Notes: generated by a model from the sequence alone, not told the origin. A stretch of DNA of 64,000 nucleotides from Hyaloscypha bicolor E (GCF_002865645.1 NW_020194638.1:186001-250000); one strand, 5' to 3'. Shown: positions 24,996 through 37,306, counted from the stretch's first letter. Translations and numbers: made by a program.

Positions 24996-27490
24996 ATGGC
25001 TTTACAGGAGCCTGATTACGATCAGGTCGCGAAGGTCCTTGCTGCCCAGCAACAAGCTGCCCGAAATGCTGGGAAACGGAGGGGGGAGCGGCCGAGGGAT
25101 CTTCCATCACGGAACCAGATTGTAGACGAATTCACGATGGTTAGTCTTAGTAACCAGATGACTTCTTATATGGTGATGACCACTGTCATCGGCGAGCCTT
25201 ACCATCCATCTACCGCCTCTTTGAATACGTTAAAGAAGATGAGCATCAAAGATTTGAAGATCGAGATAAATCACAGGGGGTTCTATATGTTGCTCAGATT
25301 TCTCTGTCCTCCGATGCGCATGACAGCAATAATGGTACGTGATCCCTTGGAGCATTCAAATCCAATTCGTTATTTTAATTGATGCCGAACTGGGCTCCGG
25401 CTTTCTTTATCCACCGCCGCCCAGTGCTACCGCTTGGAAATTGCTAATATTAAAAATAGAATATTGTAGAGGATGAACAGGGCACAGCGAATCCCTTTGC
25501 ATTGTATCTCCAAGAGCCTGAACATGTTCGCCCGGCTCAGAGCATTCTGAGACAAAATCGGATCTTCATTCTCAAGGAGCCATATTTCAAAGTGGGGACC
25601 AACGGCCAGTACGCAATTCGTGTCGATCATCCGACGGACATCATTTGGCTCTTTGAAGATGATCCGAGAATCCCTGAGAACTGGCGTTCTAAGTCTTTCC
25701 AAGAGACGAGGCCTGCAGAATACTGGAAGAAACAAGGCAACGACCTTGTCAATGTGGGCACGTTCTATGATGCAATTGAGATGTATGTATAATCAGTGCA
25801 CTCGCGTGTCTTGTTTCACTTCTAACATTCCGTGAAGGTACAGTAGAGGGCTTCGGTCATCTCCAACCCCTGCAGAGGAAGAAATCCTGCGGAACAATCG
25901 TGCGCTAGCAAACCTGCGAATTGAAGCGTATGATGCTGTCCTCGGAGATGTGTCTTTCATTACAAAGTTAGAGGACCGATCCGAAAAAGCACTGTACCGT
26001 GGTGGGCTGGCTCTGTATGGTCTGCAGCGTTTCGACGAAGCTGCTGAAGTTCTTCGTGTTCTGGAAACTAAGTTTCCTGAAAGTGCTGCTGGTAAGCACG
26101 AGTTAGCACGTACGCTTCTTCGGATCAGGGAACAGAAAACTGGAGTTTACGACTGGAAAAAGCTGTACATGGCTTCCCAACTTCGACCACCAAAAATAGA
26201 CAGTACAAGTTTCACAGGACCGATTGAAATTCGAGATTCACCTAGCAGGGGGAAAGGTCTCTTCACCACCAAACAAGTGAAAGCTGGCGATCTTCTACTT
26301 TGCGAAAAAGCATTTTCCTACTGCTTTGCGGCACCTCCCGGGGAAGCTGTGAAGGCCAAATCCATATCCCCTGCATCGGTCCTGCTCGATGTACCCAGCA
26401 ATCGAAGTTTCTTTGGAACGCAAGCAGACATCATTCGTGACGTCTCAAACAAGTTGATTATGGCGCCTTCACTTAGATCCGATTTTGAGGCTCTGTTTCA
26501 TGGCTCATATGAATCTGTGCCGAGTACTCCCGTCGACGGAGCACCAGTGGTGGATACGTGAGTGCATTTTCGTCGGTTTCAGAACAGCCGCTGATAACTC
26601 CTAGGTTTCTCGTGGCCAAGATCATCAATTTTAACTGCTTTGGCTGTCCTCTCACATCTAAAGACGTCATCAGCGACACAGAATGGAATCGAGCAAGCAA
26701 GCTTCCTTCAACTATACAGCACGATGCGGGTTCCCAGCGCTCTCTCTACCGCACAACCGGACTCTGGCTCAAAGCTTCCTTCATCAACCATTCCTGCGAC
26801 CCCACCTGTCGTCGAAGCTTCCTAGGAGATCTCCAAATTGTCAGAGCAGCCCGCGATCTACCCGCTGGTACAGAACTCACGTTCTCTTACCTGGGGGTGC
26901 TGGGAAAGTCGCCTGAAGATCCGAAGTCACTGAACAAGCGCCTATTAGAGGGTTGGGGTTTCGAGTGTAGTTGCCCCATTTGCATTGAGGACAAGGAGCT
27001 ACCTCCCGCCATCAAGAATCGGCGCTCTCAACTCCTCAAAGAATTCGACACCATTGCCAAAACCAACCTGAAGAAGAAGAAAGAGGTGCTTCAGCAACTC
27101 AAAAGCACCTATTCTCGTCCGCCCACAGAAGTCCCGAGACCACAAATGTGGCTTCCCCTCTTCTCTCTCGTCCCGCTCTACGCAACAGGCAAGCACAGCA
27201 GCAATGAAAAGGTTGTCGATCAAGTGTTGTCCACCTTCGCAAGCGCCGGTTACATCATCAAAGGAGCGGGGCTTCTGTACGTAGAAGACTTGCCACCGCG
27301 AATCAAGGTCGAGAAATGGGGATTGCCAACCGAAGGTGCTACCAGCGCTTGGCTGACGCTGCGGAATGCGTATGAGGCTTGGGGTGATATGGGCAGGGCA
27401 GAGCAGGCGAAGGAGTTTGCGAGGATTAGTTGGATGTTACTTGTTGGGGAGGATTTCTCGTTCGTTTGGGAGAATCCGCCGAAGGTTTAG
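24996..27490 (+). CDS. TPR- and SET-domain protein (SMYD/SETD5-like group)
   Basis: Exons: 24996-25334, 25460-25782, 25838-26557 and 26605-27490, 755 residues, with introns of 125, 55 and 47 bp. A mostly unassigned N-terminal third is followed by TPR-like helices (WKKQGNDLVNVGTFYDAIEMY, then EKALYRGGLALYGLQRFDEAAEVL). The SET domain is split as in SMYD proteins. It starts at SRGKGLFTTKQVKAGDLLL, has an inserted segment, then the SET core ASFINHSCDPTCRRS and ELTFSYLG, and a post-SET Cys motif FECSCPIC. No MYND finger is evident in the insert, where only NCFGC is seen. Such proteins are predicted lysine methyltransferases with histone or other targets. The key NHSC and YLG residues are present, so activity is plausible. 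Confidence 0.85.
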
Positions 27491-29113
27491 ATGGCCCTGC
27501 CCGCGATGTTCCAAGTCAAAGTCCGACTACCCACAACCTTCATCTCTCAATGTCCATTGAGCTTGGTACATATACAGCCGACTCACCGAGAATGCTCTAG
27601 AAATAAGTCATATATTAGAAGTTATTTGACGCGGAGGAGTCGAGTTCATTGCTGGTATGATTGACAGAGAGGAAAGAGGTGAGTTGGTGGAGTTGCGGTG
27701 TATTGGTATATTGGTAGATTCCGAGGAAAAGGTAAATTTGAGTACAATTATCTTTTGGGGTCGGTCTAATGGACTATCCTTGAGGTCCTGCACGTCTTCT
27801 TTCTTTTGAAGCTGTTGGCCGAGAGAAAGAGCAACCCCACCGAGCTGCCAATCATCCCAATGTTACGCTTCGTGCATCGGAGACATTCAAGGCTACCAAC
27901 ATCATTCACAATAACCTCATGAACATGTCCGGCCAACCAACCCACCTCCGCGGAAGCCTTTTTTCGATTACTTGCCCCGAATATCCAACTTCCAAGGTCT
28001 ACCAAGAGAAGAATCGAGCCCGTTCTGCCCCAATGCCTTAATCGGACCACTGATCGGTGAGCAACTCCACCATCGCGTGCCTTTTCTGTTAGACGCTGTT
28101 AAAGGATTTCTTCCGCCTTGATACATATCTCCTCAGTCTATTGGTTAGTTTCTCGGGGGTTTGCAAGCCTTTCGCGTCTGTGGAGTGACAAGAAGTTATG
28201 ACCTCACTGTGGTTCCAAGCATCCGGCAGGGGCGGCTCCAGTTGAAAGGCTCGAGTCTGGTGGTGTGCCTTATCAGAGCGTGAATATGCCTTACTGTGCG
28301 CCCTGGCTCGGTGATACCACCAAGATTGGCTGGTAGCCTTGTGTTACCCAAATTTTTGAGAGGCCCCCCTCCCTTCTGTGAGGCGGAGCCTCTGAATTGC
28401 ATGTTGATTCGAGGGGCCTCTCGCTTGATTTGATCTGCCATTTTGGTCTCAAAATCAGGACATTCTTGATTGGCCTTGAATCCCTGGCTAATATGAAGCC
28501 TTCGGGGGCCTCTAAATGTGGCTGCTTTATTTAATTCCTGGCTTGCCCCAGGCGTCTATCCGCATTCTTCTTTCATCTGCAAACTCTTGAACCTAAATTC
28601 CTCCAAAGCTTTCCGAAATATTCTCTCACACGCTCAAGCTCATCACCACCGCCCGTCTTTTTGAAACACCTGGCTTCTCAGCAACTTCCCGCCATAGCGT
28701 AGTTCATCCCCCTTTCCTCTGTGCATTCAAGAACTTATTCTCAAAATTTAGAGCCATATGCATCACTCAATGCTCTCGGTGCTCGCTTGCGAGTCTTCAT
28801 ACAATGGCCACGAACCTCCACGGGGCGCCGATTATGGTGTTGATAGCCACGAATCACCCGACCCCGGTCCCGGATGCAACCATTGGGAATGGCTCTGTTG
28901 TCCGTGTGGAGGTCCTGGATGTAATGATATGCGCTGTGGTTGTTGTCCCTTTGGGATTTAACACAGTTCATAGACCTCAGTAACTGTCGAAAAACTTACT
29001 GAGCTTGGAGCCTTCATCAAAACCTTCTCACTCGTCAAACGGCCTTCAAGCTTCTCCACGCACCCATACATTCGACCACATCCAAAAAACTTCCATAAAA
29101 CCTTTGGTTCACC
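27491..29113. other. Intergenic with a Cys-rich small ORF near its end
   Basis: 1.6 kb without a recognised gene. A minus-strand ORF at 28196-28441 and a plus-strand Cys-rich ORF at 28758-28961 are the only open stretches of note. The second is listed separately. 28550-29113 is pyrimidine-rich and looks like the leader of the zinc-finger gene. Confidence 0.45.
28758..28961 (+). CDS. Short Cys-rich ORF, possible uORF of the zinc-finger gene
   Basis: 67 codons, with a CCPCGG/CGCCPFG Cys-rich C-terminal half. It begins at an ATG in the likely 5' leader of the C2H2 gene, 356 bp before that gene's start, and ends 153 bp before it. It has no signal peptide, so a secreted effector is unlikely. It could be a translated upstream ORF that dampens expression of the regulator, or chance. 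An overlapping minus-strand ORF of similar length weakens the case. Confidence 0.25.
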   Translation: MHHSMLSVLACESSYNGHEPPRGADYGVDSHESPDPGPGCNHWEWLCCPCGGPGCNDMRCGCCPFGI

Positions 29114-29918
29114 ATGGCTTCCGCCATGTTCAACCCGCATGATAACCCTTACTTGACTAGCCCTGGCTCTGAACCCGACCAGGTGTACACTCAACCTTTC
29201 ACCAACTTTGATCCATTTTGGCAACCCAACGAGTTTGACTGGAGTGATCTTGACTTTTTTGACCCTGGCGATATTGACATGAACTGGATGGGCCAGCCAC
29301 TTGATGAAACTACAATGGCACAATTACCAGGATCTATGTCAAGTGATGGTGCAAACATGGAGCGAGCATTTGTGTCGGATAGTGGCCAATTAATCTTTCC
29401 ACTAACCCCTCCAGACACATTTACTCCTGATTCTACTCCTTGGACATCATCATCGTTGACCAGTCCCCCCCCTTCCAATACCTCGCACACAACAATACCA
29501 TATCATCAGTCACCACCCATGCCTTCCTCGTCCCCGCCAACTCAGTCGTCGTCCTCCACCCCACCTGATTCTAGAAAACCCTACATCTGCACTGTCTTCC
29601 AACCCATTCGCTCCTACACCAGCTTCCAATACCTGAAGTAAGTCTCCTTCCGCCCCAAGAACCCTCATTGATCAACACATCAGACGACACCAAAAAAGGC
29701 ACAACCCGCGGGTTACATGTCTATCTCCCACGTGCAGCCTTCGCTTCCCAGAAACAAAAGATATGAAAAGACATGTTCAGACAAGCCACCCTGGGGTTCT
29801 GCCACCTGAACGATACTTCTGTCGAGAAAAGGGGTGTGGGTATGCGAGCAAGGAGTTTTCCAGAAAAGATAATTTAAAGCGGCATTTGAAAGATGCGCAT
29901 GGGTGGTTGGGGCGTTGA
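29114..29918 (+). CDS. C2H2 zinc-finger protein, probable transcription factor
   Basis: Exons 29114-29637 and 29684-29918 (46-bp intron, GTAAGT...CAG) give 252 residues. The N-terminal half is acidic and aromatic (FDWSDLDFFDPGDIDMNW), like an activation domain. A Ser/Pro/Thr-rich linker follows. Three C-terminal finger units come next. The first keeps the LKRHQKRH half but has only one Cys (ICTVFQ), so it is incomplete. The second (CLSPTC...HVQTSH) and third (CREKGC...HLKDAH) are complete. Splicing joins LK to RHQKRH exactly at the intron. It probably acts in the nucleus. Targets are unknown. It is convergent with the GH5 gene (188 bp between stop codons). Confidence 0.85.
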
Positions 29919-30106
29919 TATGGTCACAAATTCCTATTATTTCCCCCTCTTTCTAATCACGCGTAATTTGCTGCTTAGCAACGTTTGGGATGGCGTTAAT
30001 TGCTTTGAAGAAAACGGCCTAGTTTCCTTGTCCTGGTCGACTTGACATGCAATTGAAAACCATAAAATATTCTCAGTCCTCATCTGAAACTTGTTTGTCC
30101 TCTTCC

Positions 30107-31629
30107 TCAGTACCCATTACAAGCCCCTTGATCAACATCCGCAACATTCCCCGGAATCACCCCGGCAGCGACCGCATCCTGATAACTCCACCTATAATCG
30201 CCCAGCTGGCTCTTCCAAGTCCAAAAGACCCACCCATTAGTATCCTGCTCATACTTCGTAACTTGCGCCGCAAACCATTTTCTATAAAACGCTTGCTGTG
30301 TGCTGGGATCCCAATCCGGTGTCCACTGAACGTCATCCGGGACACTGAGGCTAAACTCGCCGACGATGGTGGGAGTGTTGTTGTCGCTGTTGCGATTGTC
30401 GTTGCAGGTGTTTGACAAGTAGTCGTATTGGGAGGTTGGAACACCAGCCCACTTCAGGTATCTAAATAGTGTAAGTTCTACGTTTTGATTTGGCTGAAAC
30501 AAAGAGGGGGAAGGCGAACCGATGATCATCATAAGCCAGAGATACCGTATTGGCCAAGTCAAAGAACTGGTTCGGATCTCCTGCAAACCAGAGCTCATTC
30601 ATGGGTTGTACGTGTAGAAAATTATTCTGCGTGACCCCGAGTGCTCGTTCTGCGCTTCGGATTGCCTTCTATATGTCAGCTAGGAAGTTAAAGCGATTGA
30701 GGTAGAAAAGTCTACGTTGTAGGCTCCGGGGTAGTACGATGAGCGCATCGTGACTACCGTGTCGGCGTTCTGGATGGGCTCGTTGACTATACCGATCATG
30801 CCGACGTTGCGGAAGGCGTAGGTAGTGTGGATGAGATTTGTGAGCCAGGAGAGGAATTGCTCTGCGCGGGCGTATTGGTAGTCGACGTAAAAGCCGGCTG
30901 ATGGAGCATTCTGTTTTAAATTGGTAAGCCTCCCGTCTGATGAAATACCTTCCCAGTCAAAAAGTATTTTGCAGTGCCCAAGTCACTTGACTCGTCTTCT
31001 TGCGTAAAAAGGAACTAGATTTCGATGCTAGACTCAGATGCTTGGATAAGACTCACTTGTCCGGTATCTGAATTGCCCGGCTGTTGAGCCCCAGGCGCAC
31101 CATGCAAATCAATGATAATATAAAACCCCGCATCACTTGCCCACCCACACAATCTCTCCAAATAGGTAATGCCTCCCTGGGGGAAATGCTCACTATCCGC
31201 ATAAACAAGACTCTCCATCATCCAGTACCCCACAGGGACCCGGATCGCGTTCAACCCGTAACTTTGCATCTGAGCAATATCTGCCTGAGTAATCCACGAG
31301 TCCCAATGGGTTTGGAAGGCTGAATTTGCTTGTGCTTGTCCAAGGTGAGAAACGCAGTCGAATTCTGACGCCTGGCCACCGCAGCCCATGTTTGCCCATT
31401 CAGTTTCTGCTATCCAGGGCTCGAAGACGAAGAGTGACCCCATATTGACTCCCCGGACTTTTCCTGATGCTTGAAGCCAGCGTTTGGAAGTCGAGTCGCC
31501 TCCTAAAGCAGTGTTGTTGAAAAGGTTCGTTCCATCCCGAGCGTAGATTTCCTTGTGCTCTCCTGGGAGCCAAGCCAGCACTGGCGAGGCGGCAAGAGCC
31601 AGCAAAGTCATGGATGTGACTAACATCAT
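30107..31629 (-). CDS. GH5 secreted glucanase, endo-beta-1,6-glucanase (exgB) type
   Basis: Exons on the minus strand: 31629-31057, 30910-30716, 30668-30520 and 30461-30107. Introns are 146, 47 and 58 bp. The protein is 423 residues with a signal peptide ([20 protein letters not shown]). Motifs in order: [41 protein letters not shown], the acid/base Glu in [17 protein letters not shown], and the nucleophile Glu in TIVGEFSLS. Near the end is [15 protein letters not shown]. The arrangement and length match fungal GH5 enzymes annotated as glucan endo-1,6-beta-glucosidase B. It would be secreted and act on beta-1,6-glucan of its own or another fungus's wall. A general exo-1,3-glucanase role is the main alternative. 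Both catalytic residues are present. Confidence 0.9.
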
Positions 31630-32249
31630 AATGGAAGGGTATAAAAGATGAGGTAAAGAAGCCAGTGTTCACAGAGCGGGATGATATGAGTATTTATGGG
31701 TCTGGAGGATTCAAGGGTCGTAACCGACTGCGCCAAACGTTTTGCCCAGCTCAGCTGTGAGGCTGAGGTCAACATTGCGCGATTATCCTAATGGAAGTCT
31801 TTACTTCGAAAAAAGTCACTTGACATCTCCAGGTTGATAGCATACGTGAAAACGAGACGGAGAGTAACGGGCGATGCTTGATACGAGCATATGTTGACCA
31901 TCAGGCAGGAAGGAAGCAGCCATAAGCTTCATAAGACTGGCCATGGATCAGGAGAGTCGTCCCTTTACAGTAAGCAAAATCGCTAAGCAGCAAACAAAGG
32001 CTATATACGGCTAGAGGAATGTCAGATTACCGGACTTCTGCCCCTGCTCACCACGGAAGAGATCTAACGGAGTGCACCACAGTCGGTCCGTTCCTTCAAG
32101 CATGAGTGGTGAGCAACTGACAGAAATTTGGTGATTGAAGGTGGTTCCAAGGTTCCTAGATTGAGGCGCAAGGGTCCCGTTTCAGGCTGTGGGAAGCCTC
32201 CAGTAGCAGCGCAGCATGGGCATCGCGTCGGGGGTGGGGCCTGACAGGG

Positions 32250-32435
32250 TAGAAGAATCCACTGGCCAACCACCCATACCCCCAACCGCCCACCCCCAAA
32301 AAATCGATTTTTAATCATACCTTCATTATAATTACAAATCCTATTACTCATTGATACTTTATAGTATTCTCGATATCCTGATAACTGTCTATTTATTTTA
32401 ACCTTGTAATGCGGCTAGAATTGCCTGTAAGGTAG
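32250..32435 (+). repeat. Left arm of foldback element
   Basis: Reverse-complement partner of 32668-32854. The shared core includes the C-rich block CCAACCGCCCACCCCC and the AT-rich block ATACCTTCATTATAATTAC. Confidence 0.85.
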
Positions 32436-32667
32436 AAAAATCCACTTGCCAATTGCCCAAACCCCCCACCTGCTTACCCCTTTTCACCACAACAACGGCA
32501 TAAAACCGAAATTTTGAGTAAATATTTGTAATCAGCGACCTTGGTATAGTAATTCAGGAAGTTTTTAGCATTTCCTAGTACTTTAAAAAAATTCCCAAAA
32601 TTTTGGTGTTCTACCTCTAGCGAGGCTCAGTGAGGGATTTGATAGCGGGGCAAGAATAACAAAATCA

Positions 32668-32854
32668 CTACCTTATGAGCAATTCTAGCCGCATTACTGG
32701 TTTGAAATAAATATATAGCTATCAGAATATCGAGAATACTATAAAGTATTAATATGTAATAGGATTTGTAATTATAATGAAGGTATAATTAAAAATCGAT
32801 TTTTTGGGGGTGGGCGGTTGGGGGGTATGGGCGGTTGGCTAGTGGATTCTTCTA
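32668..32854 (-). repeat. Right arm of foldback element
   Basis: Reverse-complement partner of 32250-32435, with a small number of substitutions. Confidence 0.85.
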
Positions 32855-33113
32855 GGCGGAGCGCCAGATCGATTACCGGACTTCAAATTTTCAGGTGTAA
32901 TTGTTCCTGAGCCCCTCATTCCCACATGGCCTCGGCGGAGGAAGGGATGGGCGGGGTTGTCCGACTGGGACCAAGATACCGCACTACAGCGATTCGTATC
33001 AAATGTGCTGACTACCTCTTTGAGTCAAAAGGGATTGCTGATAGTGTCAAACGATGAAGGTAAGTCTTACATGTTGTCAACGTAAAAGGGCAGGTTCTTG
33101 ATGCATTCTAGAA

Positions 33114-35525
33114 CTAAAATCGATATTTCCTCCTAGTTTTCTTTTTCAGCTTCTTGAGACTGGTGGGCACAACTACTCGACACATAGTACTGACCCCTGA
33201 TGTTCTTGGTGGGCGCGGCGGAGGTAGGGTTTGTGGCTGAGGGGCTATGTGAGGGAGGCGGGGTGCTCGTCGTTTGGGCGGAATTGGATTTCTCGATAAT
33301 GATAGTGCGTTCACTTGGCGTTTGTCATGTTCGGGGACAAAATAGTACTTTGAGTCTGCGATTCCAAACTCTACAAATCGCTCGTTGTCAAGCCTCTCCT
33401 TCTCTATTCTTGCTTTATTGACTGTGGTCTGTTTCTCTTCTCGTCCAATAATAGGGAAGCCCATTATGCTTGCAAGTGCTTTGAAACCATGGTAGTAAAA
33501 TCACCCATGCCAATAACTTTTAACCACGAGGCCCTCGTCGCCCGAAGCTTTCCCACTCTTCCCTGAAAATCATCTTAAGAGAATATCCAAATATCTCATC
33601 AACCGCAGGCCACGAACTTGCGCGAGAACCTTTCCTTTCAGCACTCTTGCATGATTTTCTATCGTATTCCGAATTCCTTGCGACTTCTTACTCCATTCAA
33701 TTTCAGCAACCCTATTGTACCACTCTGTAGTATTGACATAAGAGAAGGCGGCGAGTCCAGCTCAAGTGTCTTGAACCATTCACGCCTGGATAGTCTCGAG
33801 TCAGTATAGTCCAGTCAAAATTTTGAATGCTTCAAAGCTCGCTGGGTATGGGCATTTCGATGGGTCGACGCAGCTTGATTGTTGGGGAGTCCTCATGGGA
33901 TGTTAGGAAAGGATGGAAAGGATGGAAAGGAATGCCAAAAATCTTGCGAGGCATTCAATTGTGGAGAGAGCAGCTGGAGAATATTCATACCTCTTAGCTC
34001 TGTTCCCGGCATTCGATGCGAAATAGCTTGCGGGATAGATTTCGTATTTCTTTTCCAAATCTCCCCAAAACGGTACCGGATGCTTCAAGAGAAGCTTGAG
34101 AAACTTCGAATGCGAGAATATGGACCCCCGTAGGAAGATGTGCAAGCCGGAATAAAGGTCGTTCAATTATCGACCTTGAATCGGGGTTTGAGGCAAAGGA
34201 TAATTCAGAGCCTCACGAAACCCAATCGTGTACAACCAATTGTTTCCTTGCTTAATTGCGTCGCCGTAGCTTGCAAAGGCTGGAAGATTACAGGAGTAGT
34301 TGCGTTTAATTTCGTGAAATGGAACGGAGACGCAGAGAGTGAGATCTTTCTCTCACAGCGGTGTCGAATGGAGGTTGACGAATGAGCCGTTCTTGTGCCA
34401 GATTGCTAGTTTCTCGATGACTCGTCGTTTCTCCGATGGTTCTCAGGCCCAACCATCTCCAGTGGTTTCTTTGAGCCATGCTCTATTGGCATGGTCGGCC
34501 AACAGAGCATGGCCCAGGGCATTTTGATACTGTGGATCATCAATCTCGAGCTGCTCCAGTGAAGATCTCCAAGCTGGGTCGTTTGTCTGCGGACAGCTCC
34601 CTTGATGGATTGCGTATCTTTTCACCAAGTCACAAAATACAAGATATTCACTCGTGGGAGAACGATATTGGGTGGGAGTGGTTTCGGCCTCTCACGTGCA
34701 AGTGAAATGACTTGCTTCCACATGGGTGCAGAGATGTGGCTTGCAGCGTTGTTCGAAATCTGGCCCTTCGATGGGAGAATGAGTGCTGGCATGTTATTTA
34801 AAGTCTTCGCCTTCAGTGGGAGCATCGGTTTTGGGGCATTATTTGGAATCCGAGCCTGGGGAGATAGCAATGGTGTTCATTCCTGGATACTCGTAAAACG
34901 ACTGGATATGGGTTGAGAGCGGTTTTGGAGATGCGTGGACTTCCTAAACGTCAACCCAAGCCTCCTTCCTTCGTCGACGATATTGACAGAATCAGGAGGC
35001 ACAAGATGCCTTTCGGAAATCAGAAAGTGCTTCAACGCAAACCAATCGTTTCTCCCAAGCATTGATTCCTTGGTTGAAGATATCTGCCCAAGCCAGAGGC
35101 ACGACTGAGTTCCATGCGCCATCCACGTGTGACTTCTCGTTCAGATGGACTAGATATATCTCCAATGCCATCCCTGGCTCACCTATGATTCCTGAATTCA
35201 AGCATTGATGGTCTTGGAGTTTGTATCTTTCACCCAGGGGAGTTTAGCTCCAAATTGGCGAGTCCAGTCCCCAAGCCGTGAACAAGGAGCACATTGCTAG
35301 AAGTCCAACACCTAAACCCATCGCAGATTCGCAGTGAACAAAATAATTTGAGAATAGAATGATCTGGCCATAATGGAATTGGCAAGAGATTCGATAAAAA
35401 TAGCATACCACATACCACTGCTCAAAGATTCTGTCATTCCCTAGTCCACCAACTTCGGTGCCTCGATAGGCCTGCGACGATTCAGCACTTCCACGCAGTG
35501 CAGGCTGGATACCAAGGGCTTTCAT
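33114..35525 (-). pseudogene. Unrecognised long gene, dead (many internal stops, mostly TGA)
   Basis: From 34628 down to 33114 one single minus-strand frame reads as protein-like sequence for about 505 codons, broken by about nine stops. These include TGA at 34443, 34353, 33570 and 33501 and TAA at 34167 and 33903. Between stops it gives convincing segments such as IEKLAIWHKNGSFVNLHS, FASYGDAIKQGNNWLYTIGF, HPVPFWGDLEKKYEIYP and TTEWYNRVAEIEWSKKS. Upstream pieces in other frames (34992-35201, with VPLAWADIFNQGINAWEKR; 34622-34870, with a ~16-residue degenerate NNAP/LP repeat; 35230-35525) suggest the same gene with lost introns or frameshifts. I do not recognise the family. Most stops are one C-to-T step from CGA, pointing to transition decay. 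No function can be given. Confidence 0.55.
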
Positions 35526-36220
35526 ACTCTTAGGCTAGGACTAAATCACAAAACAAGCAACGCAAGGAGATGTTCCCTTACCGACCTCTCAGATTTCAAC
35601 CCCACTACTATGCCCTTTACCTCCTGCCGACCATTAATCATATACATCTATATATATATAAGGATAGAAGGACCTGAGGGAGGCGTTTGGCAGATCCGAG
35701 AGAAGGAGAATACCGCGCCCAAAGACGCTTTACGAGTTTGTATAGGGAGAGGGTTAGAGGAGTTAGAGGGCTTAGTGGGGAGAACTAGAAGGGTCTTTGG
35801 TACTACGCCTTCGTTATTCGCGCTCATATTACTACCGGAGAGGAAGATTCTATGGCCATATTGCGACAGAGTTGACAAGGAGGCTTTGACTCGCGTCGAG
35901 CTATCTGGATTCGAGCTTTCAAAAGTCTAGATACCCCTCTCTAGAACTGTATAATGTCTGGTAGCCACCCTAACTGGCCGTGGGAGGTTCATAGCCACAA
36001 GCCGTTCAGCGTGACCGCTTATGCTTGAATGCTTTCTAGGATATACAGGGGCACTGAAATACAGCGGGGTCGGGGCTCGGGGGTATTTATTATAGAGGCC
36101 GCCTTTTTCTCTTCGTGGTTTTCGCTATTCTATATAAATAGGACTTTGTATTAAATATTTAGCTGAGCACGTCTCTATAACCTTCGGAGGTTGACCTACC
36201 ATAGCTCATAAACGTAAAAA

Positions 36221-36482
<262 letters not shown>

Positions 36483-37306
36483 GGCGCCTCGATTCTCCTA
36501 GGCCTTCGCCCGAAAAAACACCACGATCCAATCCCCAATATTAGAGGTAAATGAGGAAGAAGCAAGGGAGTTTCGGGCCAAATCTCCCACTCTATCCAGT
36601 ATAATCGCCATCATCTTAAGATTCTAGCTTTCGGGAGATGCCTCAACAGCGAAATATGCGGTCAGGAGGCGTTGCTGACGGTGACACGGAAATTACCATG
36701 GTCTCCACGGGGATTATCTGAGACATCCTCTAATCTGCTCACTCTGGAAGGTTTGCGTTTGTTCTGCGATGCCTGCATTAAACTCAATTCTGAGGAACGC
36801 ATGAATGGTGGTCAGCTTTTGGCTCAGGGGCGCTTAACTCCAAATTAGCGAGGCAGACTTGTGATTCAGGGGCAACGGAAACTTCCAGCACGGAAAAAGT
36901 CAAAGAGAATTTATCGAGAGACAATCGAAGTTCTCAAGGCGTTCTGTGGAGCTACTGTATTGCTTAATAATTTTCTGTCAAGAATCAATCTTCCGATTTT
37001 AGTCCCTGCCTAGCGGTCCCGATCTCTGCTTAAAGAGACATTCGCCACTACAACACTATATCATTCTTTCCAAATTCCCACGCACGACGAAAAAAGCAAG
37101 CAAACCGGATGTCCCGGAACTAATGTCCTTGGCGTCGTGAGCTGTAAATCTGGACTTATTTCCTCGGCTTAACAAATTCAAATCTCGTTTCAAAAGTAGG
37201 TCGGCATTAGAAGGCAATTTACCAGACTTCGGCGCGCCTCGGGGCTTATCGACGCCAACCTTTATTTGGTGTTCAGGCACAACATCGCCCCACGATGAAC
37301 AAGGAA

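Larger units (their letters stand above)
32250..32854. mobile_element. Foldback/MITE-like element with ~186-bp inverted arms
   Basis: Arms 32250-32435 and 32668-32854 are near-perfect reverse complements. Both outer ends read TAGAAGAATCCACT and both inner ends read GCGGCTAGAATTGC then AAGGTAG. The spacer is about 232 bp and non-coding. The outermost bases are TA on both sides, compatible with a TA target duplication and Tc1/mariner-type mobility. The spacer itself begins with another diverged copy of the end (near 32432: GTAGAAAAATCCACTTGCC), so an end has been duplicated or the element is nested. Confidence 0.85.
31630..33113. other. Intergenic with a foldback MITE
   Basis: No gene. 31630-32249 is the promoter side of the GH5 gene plus unassigned sequence. 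32250-32854 is the inverted-repeat element listed separately. 32855-33113 shows nothing. Confidence 0.5.

Noticed and set aside
28196..28441. 81-codon minus-strand ORF with acceptable amino-acid composition
   Set aside because: No domain, no splice partner, and located between two well-supported genes without promoter or leader signs. Kept only as intergenic.
33114..34628. UGA read as tryptophan, as in a nuclear copy of a mitovirus or mitochondrial gene
   Set aside because: The seven TGAs made this tempting and the length is in range, but no polymerase GDD-type motif is visible, TAA stops are also present, base composition is ordinary, and most TGAs fit decay of CGA.
35610..35930. 106-codon plus-strand ORF as a real gene
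   Set aside because: The start lies in low-complexity TATATA sequence and no family was recognised. It might be the end of a dead element, but nothing shows this.
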